In this document: piece by piece, positions 45,198 through 54,292 of the stretch
How positions within the stretch are numbered: position 1 is the first letter of the stretch
Layout of the letters: each line of letters opens with the position of its first letter
Source of the DNA: Candidatus Cloacimonetes bacterium 4572_55
GTDB taxonomy: Bacteria; 4572-55
Reading direction: 5' to 3'
DNA length: 64,000 nucleotides
Assembly: GCA_002084765.1 (NCBI GenBank)
Contig: NBMB01000029.1
Location: 1 to 64,000, forward strand
Translations under genes and position numbers: made by a program
Notes under the pieces: generated by a model
What the model was told of the DNA's origin: nothing
Seen by the model: the letters and a program-made list of their open reading frames with translations, nothing else
The model's database searches: none

Positions 45198-46159
45198 CTG
45201 GAAAACCTCCGTTATCAGACTTGACGCGACAGGACGAAAAACTCGAAGCGTTGATCACCGACCGACTTTATATCATACAAAAAAAGTTAGGTTATCGATA
45301 CACAGAAGACGCTATTTTGTTGTTTAATTTCATAAAAAAAAGAAAACCTGTTCCATCCGTGCTAGAAATCGGCGCGGGCGGCGGAATTCTTTCTCTCCTA
45401 CTGGCGCATGAATGGCAATCGTGCCAAATTCGAGCCATCGAAATTCAAAACGAATTGGCGGAAATGGGACAACGAAGCATTATCTATAACCGATTACAAG
45501 ATCGCGTCGTAATTGAGCGAGCAGATTTGCGAAATCTGAATCTGCCTTTTGCCGGACAGCACTACCCGCTTATTATGACGAACCCTCCTTTTTTTCGACT
45601 GGGAGAAGGTCGTCTGCCCCCCAACCCGACTCGGAGGATCTCTCGGCACGAGGTCGCCTGTTGTTTTGACGATATATGCAGAACAGTCCAGAAAATCCTC
45701 ATGCCGACCGGCAAATTTATCTTTATCCATATCCACCGCAGACTCGACGAGATACGAGACACACTCAACTGCAATCATCTGGAACTTGTTGAGATAGAAG
45801 GTATTAGGGGAAAGTTTTTGGCGGTAGGGGTCCACAAAAAAAAAATCGCCCATAACGCAGAACGCCAGTCTGCATTTATTTGCGGATCAGACAGTCAATA
45901 CGCCATGAATTGCATCCGCCATTTCCACCATCAAATTCGGGTCTTTTTTTTGCTCGAAAATAGTTCCGGTGACAATAAAATTCGCTCCGGCTTTCACCTT
46001 TTTCTCAGCGGACTCTGGGGTACGGATTCCGCCGCCCACAATCAATGGGATGGAGACATATTTCCGCACTGCCCCGATCATCCGTTCTGGCACGCTCTGT
46101 TCCGCTCCACTTCCGCCGTCCATATAGATCAGTTTCATGCCCAAGAATTCGCCGGCTAG
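45188..46159 (+). CDS. TrmN6-like tRNA/rRNA adenine-N6 methyltransferase with run-on C-terminus
   Basis: The first ~218 residues form a class I methyltransferase: GYRYTEDAILLFNFI, VLEIGAGGGILSLLLA (SAM site) and LIMTNPPFFRLGEGR (NPPF catalytic motif), as in the tRNA1(Val) A37 N6-methyltransferase family. After HKKK the frame runs into DNA that is antisense to the GGGP synthase gene and the residues lose family likeness. This switch occurs at a run of ten A (45836-45845). One extra A would give a stop at 45855 and a normal-length protein of ~222 residues. The true gene probably ends there. The start is uncertain: the ATG at 45188 has a weak ribosome site and lies inside the divergent small gene. 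Confidence 0.8.
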   Translation: MWPSGKPPLSDLTRQDEKLEALITDRLYIIQKKLGYRYTEDAILLFNFIKKRKPVPSVLEIGAGGGILSLLLAHEWQSCQIRAIEIQNELAEMGQRSIIYNRLQDRVVIERADLRNLNLPFAGQHYPLIMTNPPFFRLGEGRLPPNPTRRISRHEVACCFDDICRTVQKILMPTGKFIFIHIHRRLDEIRDTLNCNHLELVEIEGIRGKFLAVGVHKKKIAHNAERQSAFICGSDSQYAMNCIRHFHHQIRVFFLLENSSGDNKIRSGFHLFLSGLWGTDSAAHNQWDGDIFPHCPDHPFWHALFRSTSAVHIDQFHAQEFAG

Positions 46160-46639
46160 TGCGTGCGCGGCTGCGATCTCCGGTTTATGTCGAGGAATCG
46201 GGAACGTGCCGCTCATAAACTGAGCCGTAGTTGGTCTACCGGATTCGATCAGCATATATCCGACCGAAATCGGCTCCAACCCAGCTCTCTTGATAAGAGG
46301 CGCGCCTTTGACCTGCTCGCCGATCAAGTACTCGGCACTACGACCGCTGATCAGGGACATGAAGAGGATCGCGTCGGCTTTTTTAGAAATCTGATTTACC
46401 CCGCCGGGAAAAAGCACAACGGGTAAAGTCACTTCCTTTTTGATCGCGGTGAGCAACGCGTCCAGTTCATTGGTAAAAAGCAGACTTCCGCCGACAAATA
46501 GGATATCTGCGCCGGCTTGCTCCGATCGAACAGCAAGCTGAACGCCCTCTTTTAATGAAACTTTATCCGGATCGATCAATACAATAAAACCGGCTTTTTT
46601 AGTTTCCGCGGTACGCAAAAAATGTTGATAAACTCGCAT
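45887..46639 (-). CDS. Geranylgeranylglyceryl-phosphate synthase-like prenyltransferase (PcrB/GGGPS family)
   Basis: About 250 residues from one of two adjacent ATGs (46642/46639); upstream frame to 46690 starts with TTG and has no family sequence. TIM-barrel motifs of the family are clear: GFIVLIDPDKVS, GADILFVGGSLL, LPVVLFPGG, SVGYMLIESG, LIYMDGGSGA, IPLIVGGGIRTPESA and GANFIVTGTIFEQ. GGGPS joins a polyprenyl diphosphate to sn-glycerol-1-phosphate, the first step of archaeal-type ether lipids. Group II enzymes occur in Bacteroidetes and other FCB bacteria. No G1P dehydrogenase or second prenyltransferase is nearby. HepGP synthase (PcrB of Firmicutes) is the alternative. Confidence 0.87.
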   Translation of the reverse strand: MRVYQHFLRTAETKKAGFIVLIDPDKVSLKEGVQLAVRSEQAGADILFVGGSLLFTNELDALLTAIKKEVTLPVVLFPGGVNQISKKADAILFMSLISGRSAEYLIGEQVKGAPLIKRAGLEPISVGYMLIESGRPTTAQFMSGTFPIPRHKPEIAAAHALAGEFLGMKLIYMDGGSGAEQSVPERMIGAVRKYVSIPLIVGGGIRTPESAEKKVKAGANFIVTGTIFEQKKDPNLMVEMADAIHGVLTV

Positions 46640-46840
46640 CATTTTTCTATTTATTTTAAAATTTCGTTTCAATTTCGATAAGGTTGTCAATTTATCATGT
46701 CAGACAAGCGATGTCAACAAATAATTGACAATTATTTTTTTCGTAATAAGCTAACATACTTATTTATTTGATCTTATCGTCATACAATACGATTTCTTGA
46801 CCACTGCGCGCCCCTGTTTAATTAAAACTCTTTTGGCTGA

Positions 46841-46880
46841 GACTTTTGATAAAAATATAAGACTTTTGATAAAAATAAAG
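46841..46880 (+). repeat. 20-bp tandem duplication before the EI24-like gene
   Basis: GACTTTTGATAAAAATATAA (46841-46860) is followed by GACTTTTGATAAAAATAAAG (46861-46880), differing only at the end. The second copy supplies the AAAGG ribosome site seven bases before the ATG at 46888. Confidence 0.85.
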
Positions 46881-46887
46881 GTTCATT

Positions 46888-47679
46888 ATGATAAATTTGC
46901 AACAGAAAAAAACGGAATTTTTTCTCGGAAGCGGCTTAAGCGCGTTTTCATATCATATTGTCTCAATTAAATTTATCAAAAATAATATTTCTCTATTGAA
47001 ATACCTAATTTATCCCCTGATAATAAATTCGGTAGCGTTTCTCATTTTATTTGCTGTCAGTTTTTATTTATACGATAATTGGCTCGATTCCATCATTCAT
47101 CCGTCTGAGAGTTGGAGATACACCCTGCTCTATTCGGCTATTATCATCATTTCCTCGATTTTATTCCTATTATTTATATTTTTTAGCTTCAGCCTGTTAA
47201 GTAGTGTTATCGCGGCTCCTTTCTATGATATGTTATCGCAGCGAACCGAAGAAATCGCGCTTGGCGTCTCATTAGATGAAGATTTTGATTGGCGTATTTT
47301 TTTACGAGACGCCCGAAATACCATAATCGAGCAGATCCAACGTCTACTTTTCTTCGGCGCAATCTGGATTTGCGTGTTGCCGACTTTGCTGATTCCGGTA
47401 GCTGGAGAAATAGCGATCACTCTCGTCACGTTAACTTTTATAGGTTTTGAATACTTGGATCTGCCTCTTTCTCGCCTCAGATTGAGATTTCCCGATAAAT
47501 TGCGCATTTTTTCTCGATACAAGCTGACCTTACTTGGCTTCGGCGCGGCAAGCGGTCTGCTTTTGGCAATCCCATTTGTGAATATTATCAGCATTCCCTT
47601 GTCAGTTGTGGGCGGCACTCTCCTATATTGCCATCGAATTCGACCGGAAGTCCTGCCCAAGGAGAAAGTTGATCATTGA
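46888..47679 (+). CDS. EI24/CysZ-like inner-membrane protein
   Basis: 263 residues with about five hydrophobic segments. Family features are the N-terminal SGLSAFSYHIVSIKFIKNNISLLKYLIYPLIIN, the SSVIAAPFYDMLSQRTEE segment and the C-terminal FSRYKLTLLGFGAASGLLLAIPFVNIISIPLSVVGGTLLY. CysZ transports sulfate in proteobacteria; in other phyla the substrate is not established. The gene stands alone between divergent and convergent neighbours. The tandem-duplicated leader is unusual. Confidence 0.82.
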   Translation: MINLQQKKTEFFLGSGLSAFSYHIVSIKFIKNNISLLKYLIYPLIINSVAFLILFAVSFYLYDNWLDSIIHPSESWRYTLLYSAIIIISSILFLLFIFFSFSLLSSVIAAPFYDMLSQRTEEIALGVSLDEDFDWRIFLRDARNTIIEQIQRLLFFGAIWICVLPTLLIPVAGEIAITLVTLTFIGFEYLDLPLSRLRLRFPDKLRIFSRYKLTLLGFGAASGLLLAIPFVNIISIPLSVVGGTLLYCHRIRPEVLPKEKVDH

Positions 47680-47689
47680 TTTAGGCATA

Positions 47690-49075
47690 TCAATCTAAAT
47701 TATACCACTTCAGCTTATTTAATAGTGTTTTATAAGAAACGCCCATCAATTTTGCGGCTTTGCTTTTATTTCCACCAGTTTCCTTTAAAACTTGACGGAT
47801 ATATTGTATCTCTGCTTTGCTCGCCGCGTCCTTTGAGACCTCCTGCAAGGGCGGATGCTCATGGGTCAGATCAAAAACTTTCGACTGCGGCTCGTCCGTC
47901 CATTCCGGCAAGATGATATGGTCGGACTCTAACGCATGACCGTCGGAGAGCAAAATTGCCCGCTCTAAGGTGTTGCGCAGTTCCCGCACATTGCCCCGCC
48001 ATTGATAATCGCACAATCGATTGATGAGTTTTTGCGATATTCTCACCGGCGAGATATTGAACTCCTCGCATATTTGCTTGATAAAAAAATAGATCAATTC
48101 TGGAATATCGTCTTTCCGATCCCGCAGTGGGGGCACGGTCAGCGGAAAAATACTCAGCCGAAAATAGAGATCTTCCCTGAATTTTTTTTCCTCAATCGCT
48201 TTTTTCAGATCAATATTGCTCGCCGCGATCACCCGCGCATTAATTGGAATTAGTCGAGAACCTCCGAGCCGCTCAATTTGACGCTCTTGAAGAACCCGCA
48301 AGAGTTTTGCCTGGAGATTTAAATTCAGGTCGCCCACCTCGTCGAGAAAGATGGAGCCAAGATGCGCCAACTCAAATTTACCCAATTTCCGTTCAGCGGC
48401 TCCAGTAAACGCGCCCTTCTCATATCCGAACAGCTCATTTTCTAAGAGCGTATCCGGAATCGCCGCGCAATTGATCGGAACAAATTTTCTCTCTCTTCTC
48501 GGCGACAGGTGATGCACCGCTCGCGCAAACAGCTCCTTACCGGTTCCGCTTTCTCCCAACAACAGGACAGTCGTATTTTTCGACGCCACGCGCTTGACCT
48601 TGTCGAACAGGTCTCGAATCACACGGGAACTGCCCACGATCTCCACCGGCAGATTCAATGTGTCGATCTGAGAGCGCGATAGCGAATTTTTTTGTTTCAA
48701 TTCCGCTGTTTCCAACGTTTCTTTGATCGCCAGAAAAAGATGATCTAAATCGATCGGCTTGGTCAAGAAATCTGACGCGCCCTGTTTCATCGCCTGCACA
48801 GCGATTTCGATATCGCCGAACGCAGTCATCAGGATGACCGGCGTATCCTTATTCGCTTGATTTGCGATAGCTTTGATTTGCAATAATAAGGAAAGACCGT
48901 CCTGCCCCGGCATTTTTAGATCCGTCAATACAAGATCGATTTTTTGTTTTTTAAAAATTGACAGCCCGGTTTGCGCGTCTTCCGCGCCCATCGCGCGATA
49001 CCCTTCCATGACCAGGGATTGGGTGATCATGGAACGCAAACTTCTTTTGTCTTCTACTACCAATATTGTCGCCAT
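47690..49075 (-). CDS. NtrC-family sigma-54 response regulator
   Basis: 461 residues. The receiver has Glu8/Asp9, phospho-acceptor Asp52 (LVLTDLKMPG) and Lys in FLTKP. The AAA+ domain has GESGTGKE, an intact GAFTGA loop (YEKGAFTGAAERKLGKF), [24 protein letters not shown] and YQWRGNVREL. The Fis-type helix-turn-helix ends the protein (GGNKSKAAKLMGVSYKTLLNKL). It activates sigma-54 promoters when phosphorylated. The nearest orphan kinase is the PilS/NtrB-like protein at 42142, on the other strand. It converges with the EI24-like gene, ten bases apart. Confidence 0.94.
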   Translation of the reverse strand: MATILVVEDKRSLRSMITQSLVMEGYRAMGAEDAQTGLSIFKKQKIDLVLTDLKMPGQDGLSLLLQIKAIANQANKDTPVILMTAFGDIEIAVQAMKQGASDFLTKPIDLDHLFLAIKETLETAELKQKNSLSRSQIDTLNLPVEIVGSSRVIRDLFDKVKRVASKNTTVLLLGESGTGKELFARAVHHLSPRRERKFVPINCAAIPDTLLENELFGYEKGAFTGAAERKLGKFELAHLGSIFLDEVGDLNLNLQAKLLRVLQERQIERLGGSRLIPINARVIAASNIDLKKAIEEKKFREDLYFRLSIFPLTVPPLRDRKDDIPELIYFFIKQICEEFNISPVRISQKLINRLCDYQWRGNVRELRNTLERAILLSDGHALESDHIILPEWTDEPQSKVFDLTHEHPPLQEVSKDAASKAEIQYIRQVLKETGGNKSKAAKLMGVSYKTLLNKLKWYNLD

Positions 49076-49138
49076 GAATCTCGCTTATATATCAATAATT
49101 TATGCCTAAGCAGTTACAATATTCTCGTGCATAGCTAC

Positions 49139-50308
49139 TTAAAAAATAAAATTAAGGGTTGACACAACAGTAAAAAGCCGCTCTTTGGTATCGAAAATCT
49201 CATCATAAAATTCGCTTTGCAATGGATTGTCGCCCTTGGATCCAAGCCTTCGATGATACCCCAGCGCGACTTCGGCTTGGATTCTGTTCGTATTGAGATT
49301 GGCGCCAACATAATACGTTGTCCGATCGTCGAAGCTTAGCTTTCGTTGTTCATAATCGATATAACGCAGCGTTTTCCCTCTTGTCATGCCAAATCGGAGG
49401 ACTGTTCTTGATGAAACCAACCTCTCGACAGCGAGACTGACGCGCCGTTTTGTCTTCCACTTTCCCCACTCTTGAGTCTCGGTCTCTCCCGGCTCTGATT
49501 CCAGGGGTTCGATATGTGCCGATTGGGCGTACGCGCCGCCCACATCGATCAAAAAAGCAGTGTGGGTTCCGGATCCGAGACTGAAGCTGATGTGCATATC
49601 TCGAGGTTCACGATCCAGGAGTATCGCGCGGGAATAGTCGTCAAACCGAGGCGTTCTCCCCTTTTGTCCAAACGCGTATTTGATATAAAATGAGAGGCGA
49701 TAAATCGATTCAAAGTATGTCGCGCCCACGTCGACGGAGAAAAAATCATGCGTGGTCCGGCTCTGATTCGGCTTTTTGTAGTCAAATTTTTGATAAACAG
49801 CAGTGACGCCGGTGATCATATCCGGGCTTGAATAGTCGCACACAGCAGACCGGACGCTAAGAAAATCGCTATCGCTGAAAAGATAGTCCTCGTATCCAAG
49901 CGGGTGGGACAGCTCGACTTTTTGTGACCCTTTCGTAGCCGCAACTCCGAAGTAAGATTGAAGATAGGTGAGAGAATAGCCGTCGGATTTCGTCTCGCCG
50001 CCGATTATTTTTTCGCTGCCCGAGGGCGAGTCAGATATCCCACTCGTCCATGAGTAGCGTTGGCGGAATGTGGAAAAGGAGACCATTCGTCGATAAAATC
50101 CTATCAACTCCGCAGGGTTGGCGAACATACCGTCCGGCTGAGAAGAGAGGGATCCGATCGCGCCGGCTAATGCGTGACTTCTTGCGCTCATAGGTTGGGG
50201 CTGGGCAAGGAGCGGCGTCGCATAAAGTGCGGATATCAAAAGGAAAACGCTTGAAATTCGTGTGCATTCAGAAATGAATGCGGCAAAATCTATCTTTCGA
50301 TTTATCAA
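49139..50308 (-). CDS. Outer-membrane barrel protein of unknown function (PorV/UPF0164-like)
   Basis: 389 residues, TTG start with AAGGA nine bases upstream inside the end of the CapA-like gene. The signal peptide is longer than usual, ending ...ATPLLAQ. The mature start MSARSHALAGAIGSLSSQPDGMFANPAELIG matches the plug-like start of PorV/FadL-type barrels (ANPA motif). The rest alternates amphipathic strands and ends in Phe (STLNFIF), as outer-membrane barrels do. Its 3 bp spacing from the CapA-like gene indicates co-translation. Function is unknown. Confidence 0.8.
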   Translation of the reverse strand: MINRKIDFAAFISECTRISSVFLLISALYATPLLAQPQPMSARSHALAGAIGSLSSQPDGMFANPAELIGFYRRMVSFSTFRQRYSWTSGISDSPSGSEKIIGGETKSDGYSLTYLQSYFGVAATKGSQKVELSHPLGYEDYLFSDSDFLSVRSAVCDYSSPDMITGVTAVYQKFDYKKPNQSRTTHDFFSVDVGATYFESIYRLSFYIKYAFGQKGRTPRFDDYSRAILLDREPRDMHISFSLGSGTHTAFLIDVGGAYAQSAHIEPLESEPGETETQEWGKWKTKRRVSLAVERLVSSRTVLRFGMTRGKTLRYIDYEQRKLSFDDRTTYYVGANLNTNRIQAEVALGYHRRLGSKGDNPLQSEFYDEIFDTKERLFTVVSTLNFIF

Positions 50309-50310
50309 TT

Positions 50311-51408
50311 TTATTTGTCCTTATTAATTGAAATAACACCGATATCATTTTTGACGTCGATCTCCGTACCAAAAGGCTTTGATAACGTGACAATCTCGTT
50401 CAGGATCGCTTCAGCCGCGGTCCCTGTCTCGATTTTGGTCTGGAAATGCACCTTGAAGTTATCGACAATGAGCGGGATCAGTTCGGCTTTTTTTAGCCCG
50501 TTTTGGTCAAAGTAGACCTTCAGTGCCGCGCTGGTCTTTGCATTTGGACTGTATGATCCGAATGCAAAATTGCCCAAACTGTATGCGATCACCCCATTTT
50601 TGTATGCTTCAACTCCCTGAAGAATATGGGGATGATGCCCGATAACCAACAACGCGCCGCTGTCAATCGCCAATCGAGCCAGATCTTTCTGATATCCTTT
50701 CGGATAGTCCAGAAGTTCCTGTCCCCAATGAAAAGAGACTACAACCATATCCGCTTGTTGCGCCGCGATTGACACATCTTTTTGAATATAATTTCTCCGA
50801 GCTTGCGCCGTCCCGGGCCGAGAAGCCGTGGCGTAAAATGACTTGGGATAGGTTGCTGAATAGGAGAGAAAAGCGATTTTGTACCCATCGATAGAGTAGA
50901 TTTTCGGCTGTCGCGCCTGCTCCAGATTTTCACCCGCGCCAGACGCAATCAGTCCGGCGGAGTCCAAAATCGCGACTGTGCTTGTCAACGCGCGGGCTCC
51001 GAAATCCATAATGTGATTATTCGCAAGGCAAAGCACGTCAAATCCCGCGTTTTTAATCCCGTCTGCGCACTTCGGCGACGCCAAAAAAGTGTATGTCTTT
51101 GTGGGATCAGCCGGTCCTTTAAAATCCGACGCGGGTCCTAATGGTGCTTCCAAGTTTCCGATCGCGACATCTGCGCTTCGGATCATCTCCTTGGTGTACT
51201 TGAAAGGATAATCCGCCCCTTTCTCAATGATAAAGGATTCCATTTTTCCACTCATCATAATGTCGCCGACCGCTATCAATGAGCGCACAGGATTCTCATT
51301 CTCTTCCATACCAGTCTGGCTCTCATGGATCGGCTGTCCATTTGACGTAACCGAGATAAATAAAAAAATAACCGTTGTCAATAAAATAAATTTCTTTATA
51401 TTAGCCAT
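50311..51408 (-). CDS. CapA-family (poly-gamma-glutamate synthesis PgsA-like) metallophosphatase-fold protein
   Basis: 365 residues with a signal peptide (1-25). Family motifs are in order: AVGDIMMSGKM, IGNLEAPLG, CLANNHIMDFG, VVSFHWGQELLDYP, IGHHPHILQGVEAYKNGVIAYSLGNFAFG. CapA/PgsA proteins are calcineurin-like and are linked to capsule or polyglutamate synthesis and export; the exact activity is uncertain. No capsule synthase (CapB/C) genes are nearby, so the role may differ. It is co-transcribed with the downstream outer-membrane barrel gene. Confidence 0.88.
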   Translation of the reverse strand: MANIKKFILLTTVIFLFISVTSNGQPIHESQTGMEENENPVRSLIAVGDIMMSGKMESFIIEKGADYPFKYTKEMIRSADVAIGNLEAPLGPASDFKGPADPTKTYTFLASPKCADGIKNAGFDVLCLANNHIMDFGARALTSTVAILDSAGLIASGAGENLEQARQPKIYSIDGYKIAFLSYSATYPKSFYATASRPGTAQARRNYIQKDVSIAAQQADMVVVSFHWGQELLDYPKGYQKDLARLAIDSGALLVIGHHPHILQGVEAYKNGVIAYSLGNFAFGSYSPNAKTSAALKVYFDQNGLKKAELIPLIVDNFKVHFQTKIETGTAAEAILNEIVTLSKPFGTEIDVKNDIGVISINKDK

Positions 51409-51600
51409 ATCCCGCTCCTACTTTTGGTAGACTTTACATTAAAAACTTAAAAATACGAATACATACAAAATAGCATAATGAGATAATATAAGAGGTATAG
51501 TTTGATGTCAAGATTATATTTTTCCGCGAGTCTATAAACGTGACGCCGGTTCGACATAATTGATAAAAAATCGAATACTAAGAGAATAAAGGATATTTTC

Positions 51601-54210
51601 ATGGGTGAAAATACAAAAGCTCCTGTCCAAAATGTAGCGGAGATAACCACTAAGCCGACCCCGTCTCCTCTCACCCCCCAACTTACCAAAGATAACGCCT
51701 TTCGCCTCATTCGAGAAAATCTGCGTAAAGGCAAAATGCCAGACACGGTTAAAATGATCATGGCGAGTGGCAAAATGCCGAATGGAGACGAGGTGCCAGT
51801 CGACATCATTCTGCGATTGTCTAGGGATCCGAGTAGGGGTGTGCGGCTGAAAGCTCACCAGCTCATTTCTGAGTTTGGCGAGGACGTGTTCTATGAAATT
51901 CTCTGGGGCCCCTACGACGACCCTGAGTTGATGGATATTATCATCAATCGATTTTCTAAGCATGAGGAAAAAATCCGAGCAATATTTTTTGATCCTGGAA
52001 TCAACATGGGAGCAAAACAGACTTGCCTTGAAAAATTCCCTCATATTTTTGCCCATTTTTTAGCACGCTCGATCATTCGGATTGTGGGCGGGCAAATCCT
52101 TTTCTCATACCTCAAAGCTCGACCCGAGGATAAACGGTTTGTGCTTGATACGCTGTTGGAAGCCGAGGTTTTTGAAGATGACGGAGAACACCAACGTAGC
52201 GAATCGACCGACGTGCAAAAAGCACTGATCAAGAACTTTAGCCCGAATAGGATCCGGAGAGAGACTAAGCTGATTTTTGCTCAAGGAAAAACTCCGAGCG
52301 GCGATCCTCTGCCCATTGAAATTATTTCAAAACTGCTGGTTGACGCCGATAAAGAGGTTCGCAGTCAAGCCGCGATGACACTGATGGATTTCGATTCTAA
52401 AGAGATGATCCACGTATTAAGAAGCGAACATATCGATAGCCAAATTTTGCAAGCACTTGCCCATTACATCCATGACCCGAAAATTGTGGAGGCGATCTGC
52501 GTCTCGCCGCATGTCACGGACAAGATTATCGTGTATATGTTAGAAAACAATTTTAAGGTGACGATATCCGCTATTTTTCGGCATCTAACAAAAAACCCAC
52601 AATTCACAATTTTTAAGGATGTCTTACAAGAATATCCTGAACACGCCAATTTTATTTTATCTCTATTTTATGAGCAATACGACGAAAATTTGGATTTAAG
52701 CGAATGGATACGAAAAGCGCGTTTGGAAAAGCAGGTCAATATGCTGGCGAAAGAGTTAGAGCCGATTATAGAGATGGAACAGCATACTTATACAATGGCT
52801 GAGATTCTGTTGAGACTCTCGCCAGAAAATATCGCTTTGATCGGCGATATTATTCATGGAAAAGCATCGGGCGGACAACGGAATTATGACCGGTTGTTTC
52901 TCAGCCTGCTGGAAATCGAACTGCTTCGGGAGATCTGGGGCGACGAGACTTTCGGTAAAGTGATGGGCTATTTGAAACGGATCAAAAGCACCGCGCTGCT
53001 AAAGACATGGGCACTGATGTTGCCCTACAAAGAGCTGTCCGGCACGCTCGCTTTGCTGGTTCATACATTTTGGAAACTGGGGAAGCAGTTTTGCCGCATC
53101 AAAGGAAAAGCCCCTATCTACATTACTGTAACCGAGATATTCGACTTTATTTGGAATCTATTGAAGGCGGTGCAGCAACTACGACCCACATTTTCATTCT
53201 TTGATCTCAAGACCCTTTTCTTAGGCTCCCGATCCATGCGATACACGGCAGATGAAGAGGTATTTGCCACAGAATGCTTGCTTGTCTCCGGATTCCGTTG
53301 TCAGGCGAACGGCAATTTCATGTTCGACTTAGGTCAATTTTTGACAGTGGGTGAGCTGAAGACATTCGGCAGCAGCAAAGAGGCGACAAAAAAACGGAAG
53401 TTTACGCAAGAGGAAATTCAAAAGGTCAAGCAAGAGCTGAAAAAATTGTCGGCAAAACAAAAAATTTCTTTGATACCACAAGCACCAGTCGATGTGGTGC
53501 GGATCCTGGTGCGGGACCCAGACCCGAATGTGGTCGCCGCCACGCTGAGATCTAAACTGGCGACTCAGCGAGAAGCCATGGTCTTGGCACTGCAAAAAAC
53601 GACTGCCTCGAATATTTTAGAAGAAATTGCTAAAAACAAAAATTGGGTGAGTAAATACCCGATTAAAATCGCCCTGGTCAACAATCCAAAGACCCCGCTC
53701 GATATTTCGCTTGGACTCATAGTCGATCTGCTGCAACAAGACCTCATGCGGCTGATCCAAAGCTCTGAGGTTGCACCGTCGGTCCGCGCAAAAGCGGAGC
53801 AGCAGTTCCGTAACCGTATCTCTGAGCTGTCGATCGAGGAACGGGAAAAGATGGCGGAAAGAGCCTCTATCGAACTGGTCGATGTCTTTTTGGACGACCA
53901 AAATGAAACCGTTCTGCTTGCGCTCCTGCGCAGCGCGGGTATTCGGGAGAGCCACATCATGAAGTTGGCAAAACGAAAATTCACCACCGGAGCTGTGCTG
54001 GAAGATATCGCCTCAAATCCTGTTTGGATAAATAATTACTCGATTTTATTAGAAGTGGTCAACCACCAGAATCTACCCCAAAGCGCGGCACTAAAGCTGA
54101 TGCGGACACTGTCGCCATACGATCTGAGGCAGCTCTCTCGCAATCGAGATATCTCTTCATCAGTCCAGGAAGGCGCACTGCGCATGTATCTCCAAAAAGG
54201 AGGGAGATAA
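51601..54210 (+). CDS. 869-residue helical-repeat protein of unknown function
   Basis: ATG preceded by AAGGA. No signal peptide or membrane helix, so it is probably cytoplasmic. Helical repeats of HEAT/LRV-like type appear at both ends: the N-terminus has two related units (KMPNGDEVPVDIILRLSRDPSRGVRLKAHQLI and TPSGDPLPIEIISKLLVDADKEVRSQAAMTLM), and the C-terminus has NNPKTPLDISLGLIVDLLQQDLMRLIQSSEV and NHQNLPQSAALKLMRTLSPYDLRQLSRN. The middle (~400-600) is a different helical domain. I recognise no enzyme. It stands alone, divergent from the CapA-like gene, with 192 AT-rich bases upstream. Confidence 0.8.
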   Translation: MGENTKAPVQNVAEITTKPTPSPLTPQLTKDNAFRLIRENLRKGKMPDTVKMIMASGKMPNGDEVPVDIILRLSRDPSRGVRLKAHQLISEFGEDVFYEILWGPYDDPELMDIIINRFSKHEEKIRAIFFDPGINMGAKQTCLEKFPHIFAHFLARSIIRIVGGQILFSYLKARPEDKRFVLDTLLEAEVFEDDGEHQRSESTDVQKALIKNFSPNRIRRETKLIFAQGKTPSGDPLPIEIISKLLVDADKEVRSQAAMTLMDFDSKEMIHVLRSEHIDSQILQALAHYIHDPKIVEAICVSPHVTDKIIVYMLENNFKVTISAIFRHLTKNPQFTIFKDVLQEYPEHANFILSLFYEQYDENLDLSEWIRKARLEKQVNMLAKELEPIIEMEQHTYTMAEILLRLSPENIALIGDIIHGKASGGQRNYDRLFLSLLEIELLREIWGDETFGKVMGYLKRIKSTALLKTWALMLPYKELSGTLALLVHTFWKLGKQFCRIKGKAPIYITVTEIFDFIWNLLKAVQQLRPTFSFFDLKTLFLGSRSMRYTADEEVFATECLLVSGFRCQANGNFMFDLGQFLTVGELKTFGSSKEATKKRKFTQEEIQKVKQELKKLSAKQKISLIPQAPVDVVRILVRDPDPNVVAATLRSKLATQREAMVLALQKTTASNILEEIAKNKNWVSKYPIKIALVNNPKTPLDISLGLIVDLLQQDLMRLIQSSEVAPSVRAKAEQQFRNRISELSIEEREKMAERASIELVDVFLDDQNETVLLALLRSAGIRESHIMKLAKRKFTTGAVLEDIASNPVWINNYSILLEVVNHQNLPQSAALKLMRTLSPYDLRQLSRNRDISSSVQEGALRMYLQKGGR

Positions 54211-54237
54211 TGGCTGGAACCCCCCCCCCAAAAAAAC

Positions 54238-54260
54238 TATCAATAGGCAGTATATTGATA
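54238..54260. promoter_or_regulatory. Inverted repeat upstream of the TonB-dependent receptor
   Basis: TATCAATA (54238-54245) and TATTGATA (54253-54260) form a perfect 8-bp dyad around seven bases, 33 bp before the receptor ATG. It could be an operator or a weak terminator for the preceding gene. A run of about ten C and seven A lies immediately before it (~54220-54236). Confidence 0.35.
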
Positions 54261-54292
54261 ATTAATGTGTTAAATTAAAATGTGGTAAAAAA

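Noticed and set aside
45856-46159. C-terminal 100 residues of the TrmN6-like frame as a genuine fused domain
   Set aside because: They are read entirely from the strand opposite the well-conserved GGGP synthase gene and begin right after an A10 tract.
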